A DNA stretch of 64,000 nucleotides from Bradyrhizobium sp. AZCC 1610 (GCF_036924515.1 NZ_JAZHRR010000001.1:2327001-2391000); one strand, 5' to 3'. Shown: positions 55,009-63,710, numbered from the stretch's first letter. Made by a program: numbers and translations. The notes: a model not told the origin generated them from the letters alone.

Positions 55009-56748
55009 TTATTGCCTGAGCGCGAACACAACCAGGGCACCGGTATTCTTCGTCATGCTCTTGAAGGGCTCGCCATAGAGCGCGACAAACTCGTCGGCCA
55101 CCAGGCTGCCCCAGCCCGCCGGTACGGCGATGTACTGCTTGCCACCGGCCATGTAGCTGATGATGCCGGCGTTGTGTCCCATGCCGTTGTTGCGCGACCA
55201 CAGCTCTTCGCCGGTGTCCGCGTTATAGGCGTGCACAATGCCCTCGGAATCCGGCACGAATACCAGATTGCCGGCGGTGGCAAGAACGCTGGCGAGCGGC
55301 GGTTGCTTGTAGTTGACCTCCCACTTCTTGGCGCCGGTGACCGGATCGCGGGCGCTAAGATGACCACGGGCCGGTCCGTCCGGCGGCGCTATAGCCTTGA
55401 ACGTGGCGCCGAGGTTGAGCTGAGCCATCGGCTCCAGGATCGGCGTGGTCTTCTCGACGGTCAGCTCCATGCACCACTCCTGCCCGATCCGGTAGAAGAG
55501 CCCGTTCTTGGGACTATAGGCGCCAGAGTTCCAGCTGATGCCGCCCATGATAGCCGGACACAACGGCGGGTCGACCTTGCCTTCCGCGAGATCGCGGCGA
55601 CCGATCAGTTCGCCGGTCTTCGGATCAATGCTCTTGACGAAGTTGATGTTCTTTACCAGCGGCCAGACGTTCTCGACCTTGGCGTTGGAACGATCATAGA
55701 CGAAGACGTATCCGCTCTTGTTGGCGTGCACCACGAGCTTCTTGCCGCCACGCTCGATCATGACGAACTCGCCGACGGAAGAGTCGAAGTCCCAGGCATC
55801 ATGCGGCAGCTCCTGGTGGTAGAATTTGAGCTTGCCGGTATCGGGATCGAGCGCGATCACCGATGTCGTGTAAAGATTGTCGCCCGGCCGCGGTCCGCTC
55901 TTCTTCCAGTCCGCACCCGACCAGTCGTAGAGCGGCGCCGGGTTGGCGGTGCCCCACCACACCGTATTGCTTTCCGGGTCATAGGTTCCGGGCATCCAGC
56001 CGCCACCGCCGCCGGTCCGCCAGGAGTCACCACCCCAGGTTTTCATGGCCTCTTCGGTGCCGGCGACCGTGAAGAACTCCCATTTCTTCGCTCCGGTCTT
56101 GCCGTCGACGCCGAAGATCGGTCCGCGACCGGTCCATTCGCCGCCCTGGGCGCCGATGATCACCTTGTCCTTCACCACCAGCGGCGCGCCGGTAAAGCCG
56201 ACCGTCACCTTCTTGGAATCCAGCAGCTTGGTGTCCCACACCGGCTTGCCGGTCTTCAGATCGAGCGCGATCAAGCGCCCATCGACCGTGCCGACGTAGA
56301 GATTGCCGTGTCCGATGGCGATGCCGCGGTTGTATGGCGAGTGCGTCTGCTTGGAGACCAGGTCCTCGTCGAGCTCCGGCGCGTAGGCCCAGATGGTCTT
56401 GCCGGTCGCGCCGTCCAGCGCGTAGATCCGGCTGTAGGAGCCCGAATAGTACAGCACGCCGTCAAGGGCCAGCGGCGTCGACTGAATGCCGCGGGTGGCG
56501 CGCTCCGGAAAATGCATCCAGGCGACTTCGAGATTCTTGACGTTGCCGGTATTGATCTGGTCGAGGCCGCTGTAATGGTAGGACTTGTAGGTGCCGTGAT
56601 ACGTCGGCCAGTCGTTCTGGGTCGCCTCGGCATTCAGGGCCGCGTCTTGAGGCTGCGTCGGCGCTTGAGCGCGCGTCGGCGAGACGGTGACCAGGGCAGC
56701 CACCGCCAGCGCGGCGCAGCCGACGAGATATCGTTCATGGAAAGTCAT
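55009..56748 (-). CDS. PQQ-dependent alcohol dehydrogenase, lanthanide-type (XoxF-like)
   Basis: 579 residues. Signal peptide (LVGCAALAVAALVTVSPTRA), then an eight-bladed propeller with Trp-docking repeats (DPVTGAKKWEVNY, DTGEELWSR). Metal/PQQ site: Glu204 (AQGGEWTGRGP), Asn269 (GTANPAPLYD), catalytic Asp320 and Asp322 in HDAWDFDSSVG. The Asp two residues after the catalytic one marks lanthanide-dependent enzymes; calcium MxaF has Ala there. The adjacent Cys pair usual before VNRG is absent: SKQTHSPYNRG has Thr135-His136. Lys344 stands where MxaF/XoxF have Arg (ANKSGY). So it is Ln-type but off the classical XoxF line. GGGGAGGA precedes the ATG. Confidence 0.88.
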   Translation of the reverse strand: MTFHERYLVGCAALAVAALVTVSPTRAQAPTQPQDAALNAEATQNDWPTYHGTYKSYHYSGLDQINTGNVKNLEVAWMHFPERATRGIQSTPLALDGVLYYSGSYSRIYALDGATGKTIWAYAPELDEDLVSKQTHSPYNRGIAIGHGNLYVGTVDGRLIALDLKTGKPVWDTKLLDSKKVTVGFTGAPLVVKDKVIIGAQGGEWTGRGPIFGVDGKTGAKKWEFFTVAGTEEAMKTWGGDSWRTGGGGGWMPGTYDPESNTVWWGTANPAPLYDWSGADWKKSGPRPGDNLYTTSVIALDPDTGKLKFYHQELPHDAWDFDSSVGEFVMIERGGKKLVVHANKSGYVFVYDRSNAKVENVWPLVKNINFVKSIDPKTGELIGRRDLAEGKVDPPLCPAIMGGISWNSGAYSPKNGLFYRIGQEWCMELTVEKTTPILEPMAQLNLGATFKAIAPPDGPARGHLSARDPVTGAKKWEVNYKQPPLASVLATAGNLVFVPDSEGIVHAYNADTGEELWSRNNGMGHNAGIISYMAGGKQYIAVPAGWGSLVADEFVALYGEPFKSMTKNTGALVVFALRQ

Positions 56749-57195
56749 CTGTATCCTCCCCTTGTCGTTGTTTGTTGGGCCGAATTTTCGTCGCGACCCT
56801 TGCAGGATGCTCTCGCGTCAAAGCCTCATAGGGTCAGGAGTTCGAGATAGATGGCATGGACCGGCGGGACCACCATCGTGAGGGGATGGCAGCATTTCTT
56901 GTCGGCCGAGTGAGAAGTTGTTCTCGAGAAGGGCGCCATTCAGGGCAGGGCGGCATACGCCGTCATGGCCAGGACTTGCCTGCCCCACGCTGCGCCCGGC
57001 GATGTCGGTGCGGTGCACCATGACACGTCCCTCGATGCGCGCCCATTAGTTGACCGGATTGTTGTTTTTTTGTGGAGCGCCAGTCGGCGGTGGCAACCTT
57101 GAGCTGAAGTCCAGTCATTCCGGCGACGGCGCGCGGGAGCGCCGGCGATAGTACTGCTGCAGCAGCCGCAACTCGTGCCGGGCGGAACAGCTCTG
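56749..57195. other. Upstream region of the PQQ dehydrogenase operon
   Basis: 447 bases between the solute-binding protein stop and the dehydrogenase start, with no supportable gene. Expected to hold the operon promoter; a seven-T run lies near 57064-57070 without a clear stem. The length suggests that the dehydrogenase is transcribed separately from the upstream receptor. Confidence 0.45.
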
Positions 57196-58587
57196 CTAAC
57201 CGCGGATCACCGCATTGGCCTTCTCGGCGGCGTTGGTCATCGCAATCTTCGCCGGCTTCGCTCTGGAGACCACTTCATTCACGCCGATCATGAAAGCGTC
57301 GAGGATCGGTCTCGAGTGCGGATGGAAAAGGATCGCCTTGGCGCGCTCGACATCGGCATTCTGCAAGTTGGTCAGCGCCGCCTCCGCGGCTTGTGCGCCG
57401 AACGCCTTCCTGAAGTCCTCGCTCGACCAGGCCGATACGCGTGTCGTCGCCAGTCCCGCTGCTGCGGTCCGCATCGAGGTCGGCTTGCTTGTCGCCCACA
57501 GCAGAAACAAAAAAGCCGCCCGCTTGTTTCGCGATTTGGAATTGATGCACGCCTGCCAGTGCGACATGAAGGGCACGGAGGTGCGACCGGCGACATGCGG
57601 AAAGGCGGCAAACACGGCCTGACTGGCAACGTGGCTTTTGGCTGGATTGGAGATGTCGGTAGCGAAGTTGCTGCTGTCGATCGCCATCGCCGTCTTGCGC
57701 TGCAGGAAGTCGTCCAGCACGTGGTACCATTCGTAGCCGCCCACACCGCCAGGGCCGGCTTGACTGAGCAGCTGACCGTACATCTCGATGGCCGCGATGG
57801 CCTCCGGGCTCGCGAAAGCGGCCTTGTTGTCCTTGACCATGTCCCCGCCGTAGGAGAACACGAAGCTCATGGCCGGCACGGACGAATTGCCGCCGGCCTG
57901 GGCCCGCATGGCGATCCCGGACATCTCATTGGTCTTGACCGCGTTCGCGGTAACCAGCAGCTCATCGAAAGTCTGGGGAACCGGCAGGTTCTTGGCTGCC
58001 AGCGCATCGCCGTTGATGAACAAGGTCACCGCCTCGGAAGTGATCGGCATGGCGTAGCGTTCGCCGTCCCGCCACAACGGGAAGGCTCGGGCGGTCTTGA
58101 GTAGGTCGCCCTCGTCATACCAGCCGAGATTGGTCAGCGACTTGTCGGAAAAATGGGCGCTCAGCGGCTCGAGCCATCCGTTCGAGATGCCCTGGCCATA
58201 GGTCGTGTACATGAAGACGTCAGGTGTGCCGCCGCCACGGGCGAGCTGGATCGGAAGCGCGCCGAGGTACGTGGTCTCCAATCGGAAGTCGGTAACGACG
58301 CTGATGCCGGTGAGCTTGGTGAAATCCCACAAAAGCGGAGTGATTGCGTTCGACCAGGGATGGATCGCGCCTGCGAGCGTGATCGTCTGCCCCGCAAATT
58401 GTTTCCAATCTATCGCAGCGTTGGCATAGATCGCGGCGACATCCTCTGCGAAACCCCACCGCGGCAGCATGGCGAGGGCCGGCAAGGCCACCCCCGCCGC
58501 GCCCAATCCCTTGACGAAGCTGCGCCGGCTGGCCGATCTTGGAGTGCTCGGCGAATTTTCACTCTGCAACTTTTCATCTGGAGCCAT
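57196..58587 (-). CDS. Tat-exported extracellular solute-binding protein (family 1), no permease
   Basis: 463 residues. Twin-arginine signal SRRSFVKGLGAAGVALPALAM, then a type 1 solute-binding fold: TITLAGAIHPWSNAITPLLWDFTKLTGISV, GGGTPDVFMYTTYGQGISNGWLEPLSAHF, PLWRDGERYAMPITSEAVTLFINGDAL, FAAFPHVAGRTSVPFMSHWQACINSKSRNKRAAFLFLLWATS. Family members usually bind sugars, polyols or polyamines for ABC import, but no ABC permease or ATPase is nearby. AGGAG precedes ATG. Divergent from the sensor kinase across 212 bases. Ligand unknown. Confidence 0.85.
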   Translation of the reverse strand: MAPDEKLQSENSPSTPRSASRRSFVKGLGAAGVALPALAMLPRWGFAEDVAAIYANAAIDWKQFAGQTITLAGAIHPWSNAITPLLWDFTKLTGISVVTDFRLETTYLGALPIQLARGGGTPDVFMYTTYGQGISNGWLEPLSAHFSDKSLTNLGWYDEGDLLKTARAFPLWRDGERYAMPITSEAVTLFINGDALAAKNLPVPQTFDELLVTANAVKTNEMSGIAMRAQAGGNSSVPAMSFVFSYGGDMVKDNKAAFASPEAIAAIEMYGQLLSQAGPGGVGGYEWYHVLDDFLQRKTAMAIDSSNFATDISNPAKSHVASQAVFAAFPHVAGRTSVPFMSHWQACINSKSRNKRAAFLFLLWATSKPTSMRTAAAGLATTRVSAWSSEDFRKAFGAQAAEAALTNLQNADVERAKAILFHPHSRPILDAFMIGVNEVVSRAKPAKIAMTNAAEKANAVIRG

Positions 58588-58799
58588 GTACTTGCTCCTG
58601 CCGGGGGATCGGCCTTGGTCTTCACAACGCGCGGGCGGGGCCTTACCCGTGACGTTCTTGCCCCTTGCGTGTAATCTGCGCGGTAGAACGTGCCGGTTCC
58701 CGTCTTACCCACGCGGACCGTGGCAATATTTTATACTAGCAATGCTCAGCGTCGGCATCAGAAAACAATCGCTCACGCGAGCATCGAAGACCTGGGCCC

Positions 58800-60995
58800 A
58801 TGTCAATCCTTCTGAGCCAGTCCTTTCGGTGGTTTGCGCGTCCGCTGGCGCTGGTGGTCGTGGCGCTTCTGACTGTGGTTGTCGCGACCGGGTTTCTCGG
58901 CCTCCGATATTGGCAGGAGCGACAAGCGGCAAATCTTGCGCACGAGCGCAGCCGCCAGGTGCTTGAGACGCTGGATCGGCTGAAAACGATCATCGCCGAC
59001 GTGGAGGCCCAAAGGCGCGGCTATCTGCTGACTCTCGATCCCTCATATCTCAAGGCCTACGGCGTCTCCGACGAAAGCGTGCGGCGGGACGCGCAGGCGC
59101 TTCAGGCGCTGGTAGTGGGCGATCCATTGCAGAACCATCGTGCCGGACATCTGGCACTGACCGTCGCAGCAAAGCTGCGCGAGATCGATGACATCGTCAA
59201 AACTGCCCGAACCGGCTCCGGGCCGGCAGCGCTGGCGATGATCCGCAGCCTGGACGAAATAAGATCGCAGATCGACCAGATGGTGGACCACGAGCGCTTC
59301 CTGCAGGTGGATCAGGAGAGGCGCACCGAGGCGCTCGAACAACGCAAAGCCTGGCTGATCGCAACCGCCATCGTCATCGTCGCAGTCCTGGCAGGGGTGG
59401 CGTTGGCGCTCGCACGACTCGAAGCGATCCGGCGGCGTAAGGCGATCGCGGAGAACATCGCGCTCCACAGCGATCTCCTGGCGCGCGACAAGAAGATCCG
59501 CCGCCTGGTCGACGCCAACATCGTCGGGATCATCATCTGGGATCTCGAAGGTCGCATTTTTGAGGCCAATGATGCGTTTCTCCATATGTTGGGTTACGAC
59601 CGGGAGGATCTTGCCTTGGGGCGGGTGAACCGGACGGACCTGACGCCGGCGGAATGGCGCGACCGCGACGCACGCACCGTGGACGAGCTGAAGCGGATGG
59701 GGACCGTCCAACCATTCGAGAAGGAGTACTTCCGGAAGGATGGCAGTCGCGTGCCCGTGCTGATGGGCGGGGCGATGTTCGAACAAAGCCCAAATCAAGG
59801 CGTTGGCTTTGTCCTCGATTTGACCGAACGCAAGCAGGCGGTAGAAGCGCTGCGGCAGAGCGAGGAGCGCTTTCGCACCCTCGTGCAGTTCTCCTTCGAC
59901 GTGTACTGGGAGACCGATGCGCAACATCGCTTTACTCACCAGGAGTTCGCGGAGAGCCTTGCCGACGCGCCGGCGTCGGACTCCGAGATCGGTAAGACAC
60001 GTTGGGAAGTGCCTTACCTGGAGCCTGATGAAGAAGCTTGGCGCAAGCACCGGGAGACGCTCGATGCCCACCTGCCGTTCCGTGATTTTGAGCTCGCGCG
60101 GCCTGCACCCGACGGCAGCAGGCGTTACGTGTCTGTCTCTGGGCTGCCGGTGTTTGACGATACGGGGCGCTTCGTCGGCTACCGCGGCGTCGGGCGGCAC
60201 ATCACCGAACGCAGGCTTGCCGAAGAAGCCTTGCGCGCCACGCAGGCGGAGCTCGCGCACGTCAATCGCGTCACGACGATGGGACAGCTGACGGCCTCGA
60301 TCGCCCACGAGGTCAACCAGCCGATCGCCGCGACGGTCACCAACGCCCAGGCCGCCCTGCGCTGGCTGCGCGCTCAACCGCCCAATCTCGGCGAGGTTCG
60401 CGACTCCCTCAGCCGTATCGTCGAGGACGGCAAGCGCGCCGGCAACGTCATCGGCGGGATCCGGGCCCTCATCAACAAGTTGCCGCCGCGGAAGGATCGG
60501 TTCGACCTCAATGAAGCCGTCCTCGAAATGGTCGCGCTGACCCGAAGCGAAGTGCTCAATCATGGCATCTTGCTGCAGACCGAGCTCGCGCCGGGATTGC
60601 CCAGGGTGGATGGCGATCGCACTCAACTGCAGCAGGTGATCCTGAACCTGATCCTCAATGCTGTTGAAGCCATGGGCGACATCGACGAGGGGACGCGCGA
60701 GCTACAGATCAACACCGAGAGGGAGGTCGCCGGCGGCGTGCTCGTCACGGTTCGCGATTCCGGCCCGGGCCTGGACCCGGCGGATGTGGAGCAGGTTTTC
60801 ACGGCCTTCTACACGACGAAGCCCAAGGGCATGGGCATGGGCCTCGCTATCTGCCGGTCGATGGTCGAGGCTCACGGGGGACGGATGTGGGCAAGCGCGA
60901 ATGAACCTCGGGGCGCCGTTTTTCAATTTACCCTGCCGCTGGAACAAGACGAGAGCATTCCAGCCCAGCACGTCCGGTCCAATCCAGCCGCATGA
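58800..60995 (+). CDS. Sensor histidine kinase: CHASE3, two PAS domains, HisKA, HATPase
   Basis: 731 residues. TM1 about 13-33, periplasmic CHASE3-type helical sensor 40-180 (ADVEAQRRGYLLTLD), TM2 186-206, PAS1 about 232-345 (VDANIVGIIIWDLEGRIFEAN), PAS2 about 352-475, HisKA with His503 (ASIAHEVNQPIAATVTNAQA), and HATPase (N616-N620 NLILNAVEAM, D653 VRDSGPGLDP, GMGMGLAI). The HEVNQP H-box is typical of kinases paired with LuxR-type regulators. No response regulator is in the window. Its C-terminus is repeated directly downstream. Confidence 0.9.
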   Translation: MSILLSQSFRWFARPLALVVVALLTVVVATGFLGLRYWQERQAANLAHERSRQVLETLDRLKTIIADVEAQRRGYLLTLDPSYLKAYGVSDESVRRDAQALQALVVGDPLQNHRAGHLALTVAAKLREIDDIVKTARTGSGPAALAMIRSLDEIRSQIDQMVDHERFLQVDQERRTEALEQRKAWLIATAIVIVAVLAGVALALARLEAIRRRKAIAENIALHSDLLARDKKIRRLVDANIVGIIIWDLEGRIFEANDAFLHMLGYDREDLALGRVNRTDLTPAEWRDRDARTVDELKRMGTVQPFEKEYFRKDGSRVPVLMGGAMFEQSPNQGVGFVLDLTERKQAVEALRQSEERFRTLVQFSFDVYWETDAQHRFTHQEFAESLADAPASDSEIGKTRWEVPYLEPDEEAWRKHRETLDAHLPFRDFELARPAPDGSRRYVSVSGLPVFDDTGRFVGYRGVGRHITERRLAEEALRATQAELAHVNRVTTMGQLTASIAHEVNQPIAATVTNAQAALRWLRAQPPNLGEVRDSLSRIVEDGKRAGNVIGGIRALINKLPPRKDRFDLNEAVLEMVALTRSEVLNHGILLQTELAPGLPRVDGDRTQLQQVILNLILNAVEAMGDIDEGTRELQINTEREVAGGVLVTVRDSGPGLDPADVEQVFTAFYTTKPKGMGMGLAICRSMVEAHGGRMWASANEPRGAVFQFTLPLEQDESIPAQHVRSNPAA

Positions 60996-61372
60996 GATTG
61001 CAGGACTGCAGCTCCGCAATGCTGTTGAAGCCATGGGCGACATCGACGAGGGGACGCGCGTGCTACAGATCAACACCGAGAGGGAGGTCGCCGGCGGCGT
61101 GCTCGTCACGGTTCGCGATTCCGGCCCGGGCCTGGACCCGGCGGATGTGGAGCAGGTTTTCACGGCCTTCTACACGACGGAGCCCATGGGCATGGGCCTC
61201 GCTATCTGCCGGTCGATGGTCGAGGCTCACGGGGGACGGATGTGGGCAAGCGCGAATGAACCTCGGGGTGCCGTTTTTCAATTCACCCTGCCGCTGGAAC
61301 AAGACGAGAGCATTCCAGCCCAGCACGTCCGGTCCAATCCAGCCGCATGAGATTGCAGGACTGCAGCTCCGC
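60657..61372 (+). repeat. Direct tandem duplication of the kinase 3' end
   Basis: Copy 1 is 60657-61017 (361 bases), copy 2 is 61018-61372 (355 bases). Each runs from the Asn620 codon through the stop and 22 bases beyond (GATTGCAGGACTGCAGCTCCGC). They differ by a 6-base deletion in the GMGMG loop and a few substitutions, so the event is recent. Confidence 0.95.
61018..61350 (+). pseudogene. Orphan duplicated HATPase fragment of the sensor kinase
   Basis: Copy 2 of the duplication encodes NAVEAMGDIDEGTRVLQINTE through SIPAQHVRSNPAA and stop, the last 112 residues of the kinase less two (EPMGMGLAI for KPKGMGMGLAI). It has no start, lies after the kinase stop and in another frame, so it is not translated as part of the kinase. 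It retains the G-box but lacks the N-box beginning. Confidence 0.85.
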
Positions 61373-61528
61373 GTTACCGGTGTTCCCCTTGAGCCAGGGG
61401 CGGACCTGCGCCCAATGTAGTGGACCCGCCGCGCAATCGCGGCTGGCAGTTCGAATGTCCGCCTGGAAGCGCATTAAGGACTCAAGCCGGACACGGCGCC
61501 ATGTCTGACAAATGCCAACACCGCAATC

Positions 61529-61900
61529 TCAATCTACGATTTTCCAGTACGAGTCCTTGCGGATCACCTTGCCATTGCGGAACGTATAGAAGTCACAACC
61601 TCGGACCTCCTTTCTCGTACCCTCGCGGGTGGTGCCTGTGAGGGTCCATTTTGAGATGCCGGTATCGGCAGCCGCATCCACAAAATGCTCATCGTTGCCG
61701 TAGTGGACATCGGGCAAGCCTTCAAAGCGTGTTGCCAGCGCTTCTCGTACATTCCGTTTGCCCTCGAAACGGGAGCCCCAGGGACTGCTTCCCCTCGGCA
61801 TCTCCAAGACACAATCATCAGAAAAGCATGCCATGATGCGATCAAGATCGTGCGCGTTGAAGGCTTCACATAGCTCCTTCAGTTCGGCTCGAATGTCCAT
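61529..61900 (-). CDS. SnoaL/NTF2-like protein
   Basis: 123 residues. NTF2-like cone fold: LKELCEAFNAHDLDRIMACFSDDCVLEMP, GKRNVREALATRFEGLPDVHY, ISKWTLTGTTREGTRKEVRGCDFYTFRNGKVIRKDSYWK. Small-molecule isomerase, dehydratase or binding role is typical; none can be chosen. GGAG precedes the ATG. Single gene. Confidence 0.88.
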   Translation of the reverse strand: MDIRAELKELCEAFNAHDLDRIMACFSDDCVLEMPRGSSPWGSRFEGKRNVREALATRFEGLPDVHYGNDEHFVDAAADTGISKWTLTGTTREGTRKEVRGCDFYTFRNGKVIRKDSYWKIVD

Positions 61901-61980
61901 TTGTTGTCTCCATCCCAGTTGATATTTTTTCGCGCGCGTCCGACGGTCCGAGGTGAGCCGTTCGCCGCGCTTGAGGGTCG

Positions 61981-62019
61981 ATCAACCACTTCCAGTCTAC
62001 CCCTGTTAGCGGACGTTCG
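61981..62019 (+). repeat. Dispersed intergenic repeat, copy 2
   Basis: Aligns with 62507-62543 (ACCACTTCC, GTCTACCCC, CGGAC blocks in order) with several mismatches, and with 823-863 on the other strand. Confidence 0.5.
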
Positions 62020-62095
62020 CAGGATAAGCCGGGCATGTCGCAACAGCCGATTTGGGTTCATGGCTTGAAATATGTTCCGGTCCTGAGCGAGCCGC

Positions 62096-62413
62096 TTAGT
62101 ACCCGCGCCGCTTTCGTTCCTGTTCCGGATTAGGCGCGAGCCGCAAGTTCGTCAGCCCGCGGTCTGAAGCGTTATTGAAGCAACGAGGCCCCGGCGAGTT
62201 GAAGTGGAAGCATCCGCTCGACTGACACTGTGCCACTCGCTCTCTGCACACGCTTGCGCAATTGCCGCCACTCGGACAGGTTCGGTTGCAGACACGTTGC
62301 CAGACCGCGCAGAACTCCCCGAGGTTGCGTGCTTCCTGGGCTGTTGCCGTATCGGGCACTGAAAAGAAGAATATGCCAAGCGCAAGTGCACCGGCCAACC
62401 AAATGGCTTTCAT
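62096..62413 (-). CDS. Small exported cysteine-rich protein
   Basis: 105 residues. Signal peptide (MKAIWLAGALALGIFFFSVPDTATA) then a region with eight cysteines: FCAVWQRVCNRTCPSG, GNCASVCRERVAQCQSSGC, FHFNSPGPRCFNN, and a basic tail (EQERKRRGY). Spacing suggests four disulfides. ATG at 62413 starts the signal peptide. No family recognised; similar in style to the exported protein at 33731 but not homologous by eye. Confidence 0.7.
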   Translation of the reverse strand: MKAIWLAGALALGIFFFSVPDTATAQEARNLGEFCAVWQRVCNRTCPSGGNCASVCRERVAQCQSSGCFHFNSPGPRCFNNASDRGLTNLRLAPNPEQERKRRGY

Positions 62414-62506
62414 AATTACTTTCCCGGAAATTGTGAGTGGTAATAGAGCGGCAAACGGTGCCGTATTCAAGTGCGCTTGGATCATTAGCGCCGTTCTGAC
62501 CGTCCG

Positions 62507-62543
62507 CCGACCACTTCCGGTCTACCCCGACAAACGGACATCG
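62507..62543 (+). repeat. Dispersed intergenic repeat, copy 3
   Basis: CCGACCACTTCCGGTCTACC followed by a CCGACAAACGGACATCG block; best-preserved of the three copies (others at 823-863 minus strand and 61981-62019). Confidence 0.55.
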
Positions 62544-62716
62544 CCAGACCGGCCCCGGTCGGTCCGGCTCGTGCCAACTGCAGACTCATGCACCGCAGCA
62601 ATATAGCGCTGGTTGTTTGCAAACAGACTTTTGTCGACATCGTATATCTGTTTCGCGGCACAATGCGTCGTGTAATCGGTCTTGTCGCGCATGAACGGAT
62701 TGATATCTCGGAGCAC
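62522..62716 (-). CDS. Doubtful 64-residue ORF ending in a repeat
   Basis: GTG at 62716 (or ATG at 62692). MRDKTDYTTHCAAKQIYDV and DKSLFANNQRYIAAVHESAV look protein-like with less GC-biased codons, but the last residues (GDVRLSG) are encoded by the dispersed repeat, suggesting that the original gene was truncated there. No family recognised. Confidence 0.3.
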   Translation of the reverse strand: MLRDINPFMRDKTDYTTHCAAKQIYDVDKSLFANNQRYIAAVHESAVGTSRTDRGRSGDVRLSG

Positions 62717-62848
62717 ACTTTGACTCTTTCAGACGTTTAGTAGTGGACAATGAGCATTCTCAATTGAGGGTGAGGTGCGAGCTGTTTGTGACGGCTGACG
62801 CGCGACAGATCAGCGGCGCTGACGCCGACACCTCGTACCGGCAGCCTG

Positions 62849-63172
62849 TCAGGGAACGGACCGGGGCGGGTCGGATGTCGGCGTGCGTGCAAGTTTGCGC
62901 GCCGCCGCCCAGGCGGAAAGCGGCGTGATCACGGCAAAGAGCAGCCAAACTGGAGCGACGACGAAAATTGCAACGGCTCCTTGGCCGCAGTTTGACCAGT
63001 CACACCCCCACCAAAACATGGCCGGGAAAAGGAGGACAAGTACGGAAACGGCCGCGCAACAGACTAGCCAGGCTCCGCGCGGCCTTTTGGCGAACCACGG
63101 CGCCAGCGGAAAGAGGAACGGTGCGAAGAAGAGGAGGTACATGACGCCTCCGAATACATCGAGCGGGGTCAT
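62849..63172 (-). CDS. Small membrane protein, three helices
   Basis: 107 residues. Helices about 7-28 (FGGVMYLLFFAPFLFPLAPW), 34-52 (AWLVCCAAVSVLVLLFPAMFWW) and 64-86 (GAVAIFVVAPVWLLFAVITPLSAW), with GCDWSNCGQG between the second and third: two Cys that may form an external disulfide. AGGAG precedes ATG at 63172, which is why the longer frame to 63517 is not used. Function unknown. Confidence 0.65.
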   Translation of the reverse strand: MTPLDVFGGVMYLLFFAPFLFPLAPWFAKRPRGAWLVCCAAVSVLVLLFPAMFWWGCDWSNCGQGAVAIFVVAPVWLLFAVITPLSAWAAARKLARTPTSDPPRSVP

Positions 63173-63710
63173 CGGCGTGCTCCTAATGTAACTCGAAAAT
63201 GGGCTGCGGCAGCCGGCACGACCCACGCCGCACCCTTGCTGCGTTAGCAGGATACCCTGGCCGGGCAGCCACTCGTACCCCCAGCGCTCGCCGCGCGCAT
63301 AGGCGGCCTTCTGCGGCCCGCTAACATGGGGCGCGCGACGATACCAGTCACAGTTACTGGTGCCGACCCCACCCTGTTTCGGCAGGGGTCGATGTCCGCC
63401 GGCAGCGGCAAATCTAGGCATTCTCGGAAGGGGCGAGCCGGCGCCGGCATATCGGCAAATGAGAGACAAGAACGACGGCGAGATAGGCTGATAACCAAGG
63501 TCTCTGACACCATGCACGCGCTCATTACCGCGCAGCGATTTAGTGCATTATATGTTTCGCGTTGAGCATTTTGCGACGCAAAATTCGGCCGCCTAGCGGC
63601 AACGTCGACTTCCGAGATGGGTCATCCCCAGCCATCAAGTCCGCTCATCTCTCGATAGCTGACATTGTCGCGCTCGTTCGGCCAGTTCGTTTAATTCGAG
63701 GCAGGCTACG
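63173..63710. other. Gene-poor stretch
   Basis: 538 bases with no supportable gene. Minus-strand frames are open across much of it (for example one reading CDWYRRAPHVSGPQKAAYA) but lack ribosome sites and mix frames; they look like intergenic repeat debris. The promoters of the flanking small genes presumably lie here. Confidence 0.4.

Larger units (their letters stand above)
62414..62848. other. Gene-poor stretch with repeat copy and a doubtful ORF
   Basis: Contains dispersed repeat copy 3 (62507-62543) and a low-confidence minus-strand frame (62522-62716) that ends inside the repeat. Nothing else supportable. Confidence 0.4.

Noticed and set aside
54934..55040. Longer start for the cytochrome c gene (to 55040)
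   Set aside because: Would read through the 22-bp tandem repeat; the signal peptide begins at 54884.
54934..56850. 638-codon frame opposite the PQQ dehydrogenase
   Set aside because: Longer than the real gene but without domains; the minus strand has signal peptide, metal ligands and propeller repeats.
63244..63525. 93-codon minus-strand frame upstream of the three-helix protein gene
   Set aside because: No ribosome site, no fold signal, competes with an equally open overlapping frame; probably repeat debris.
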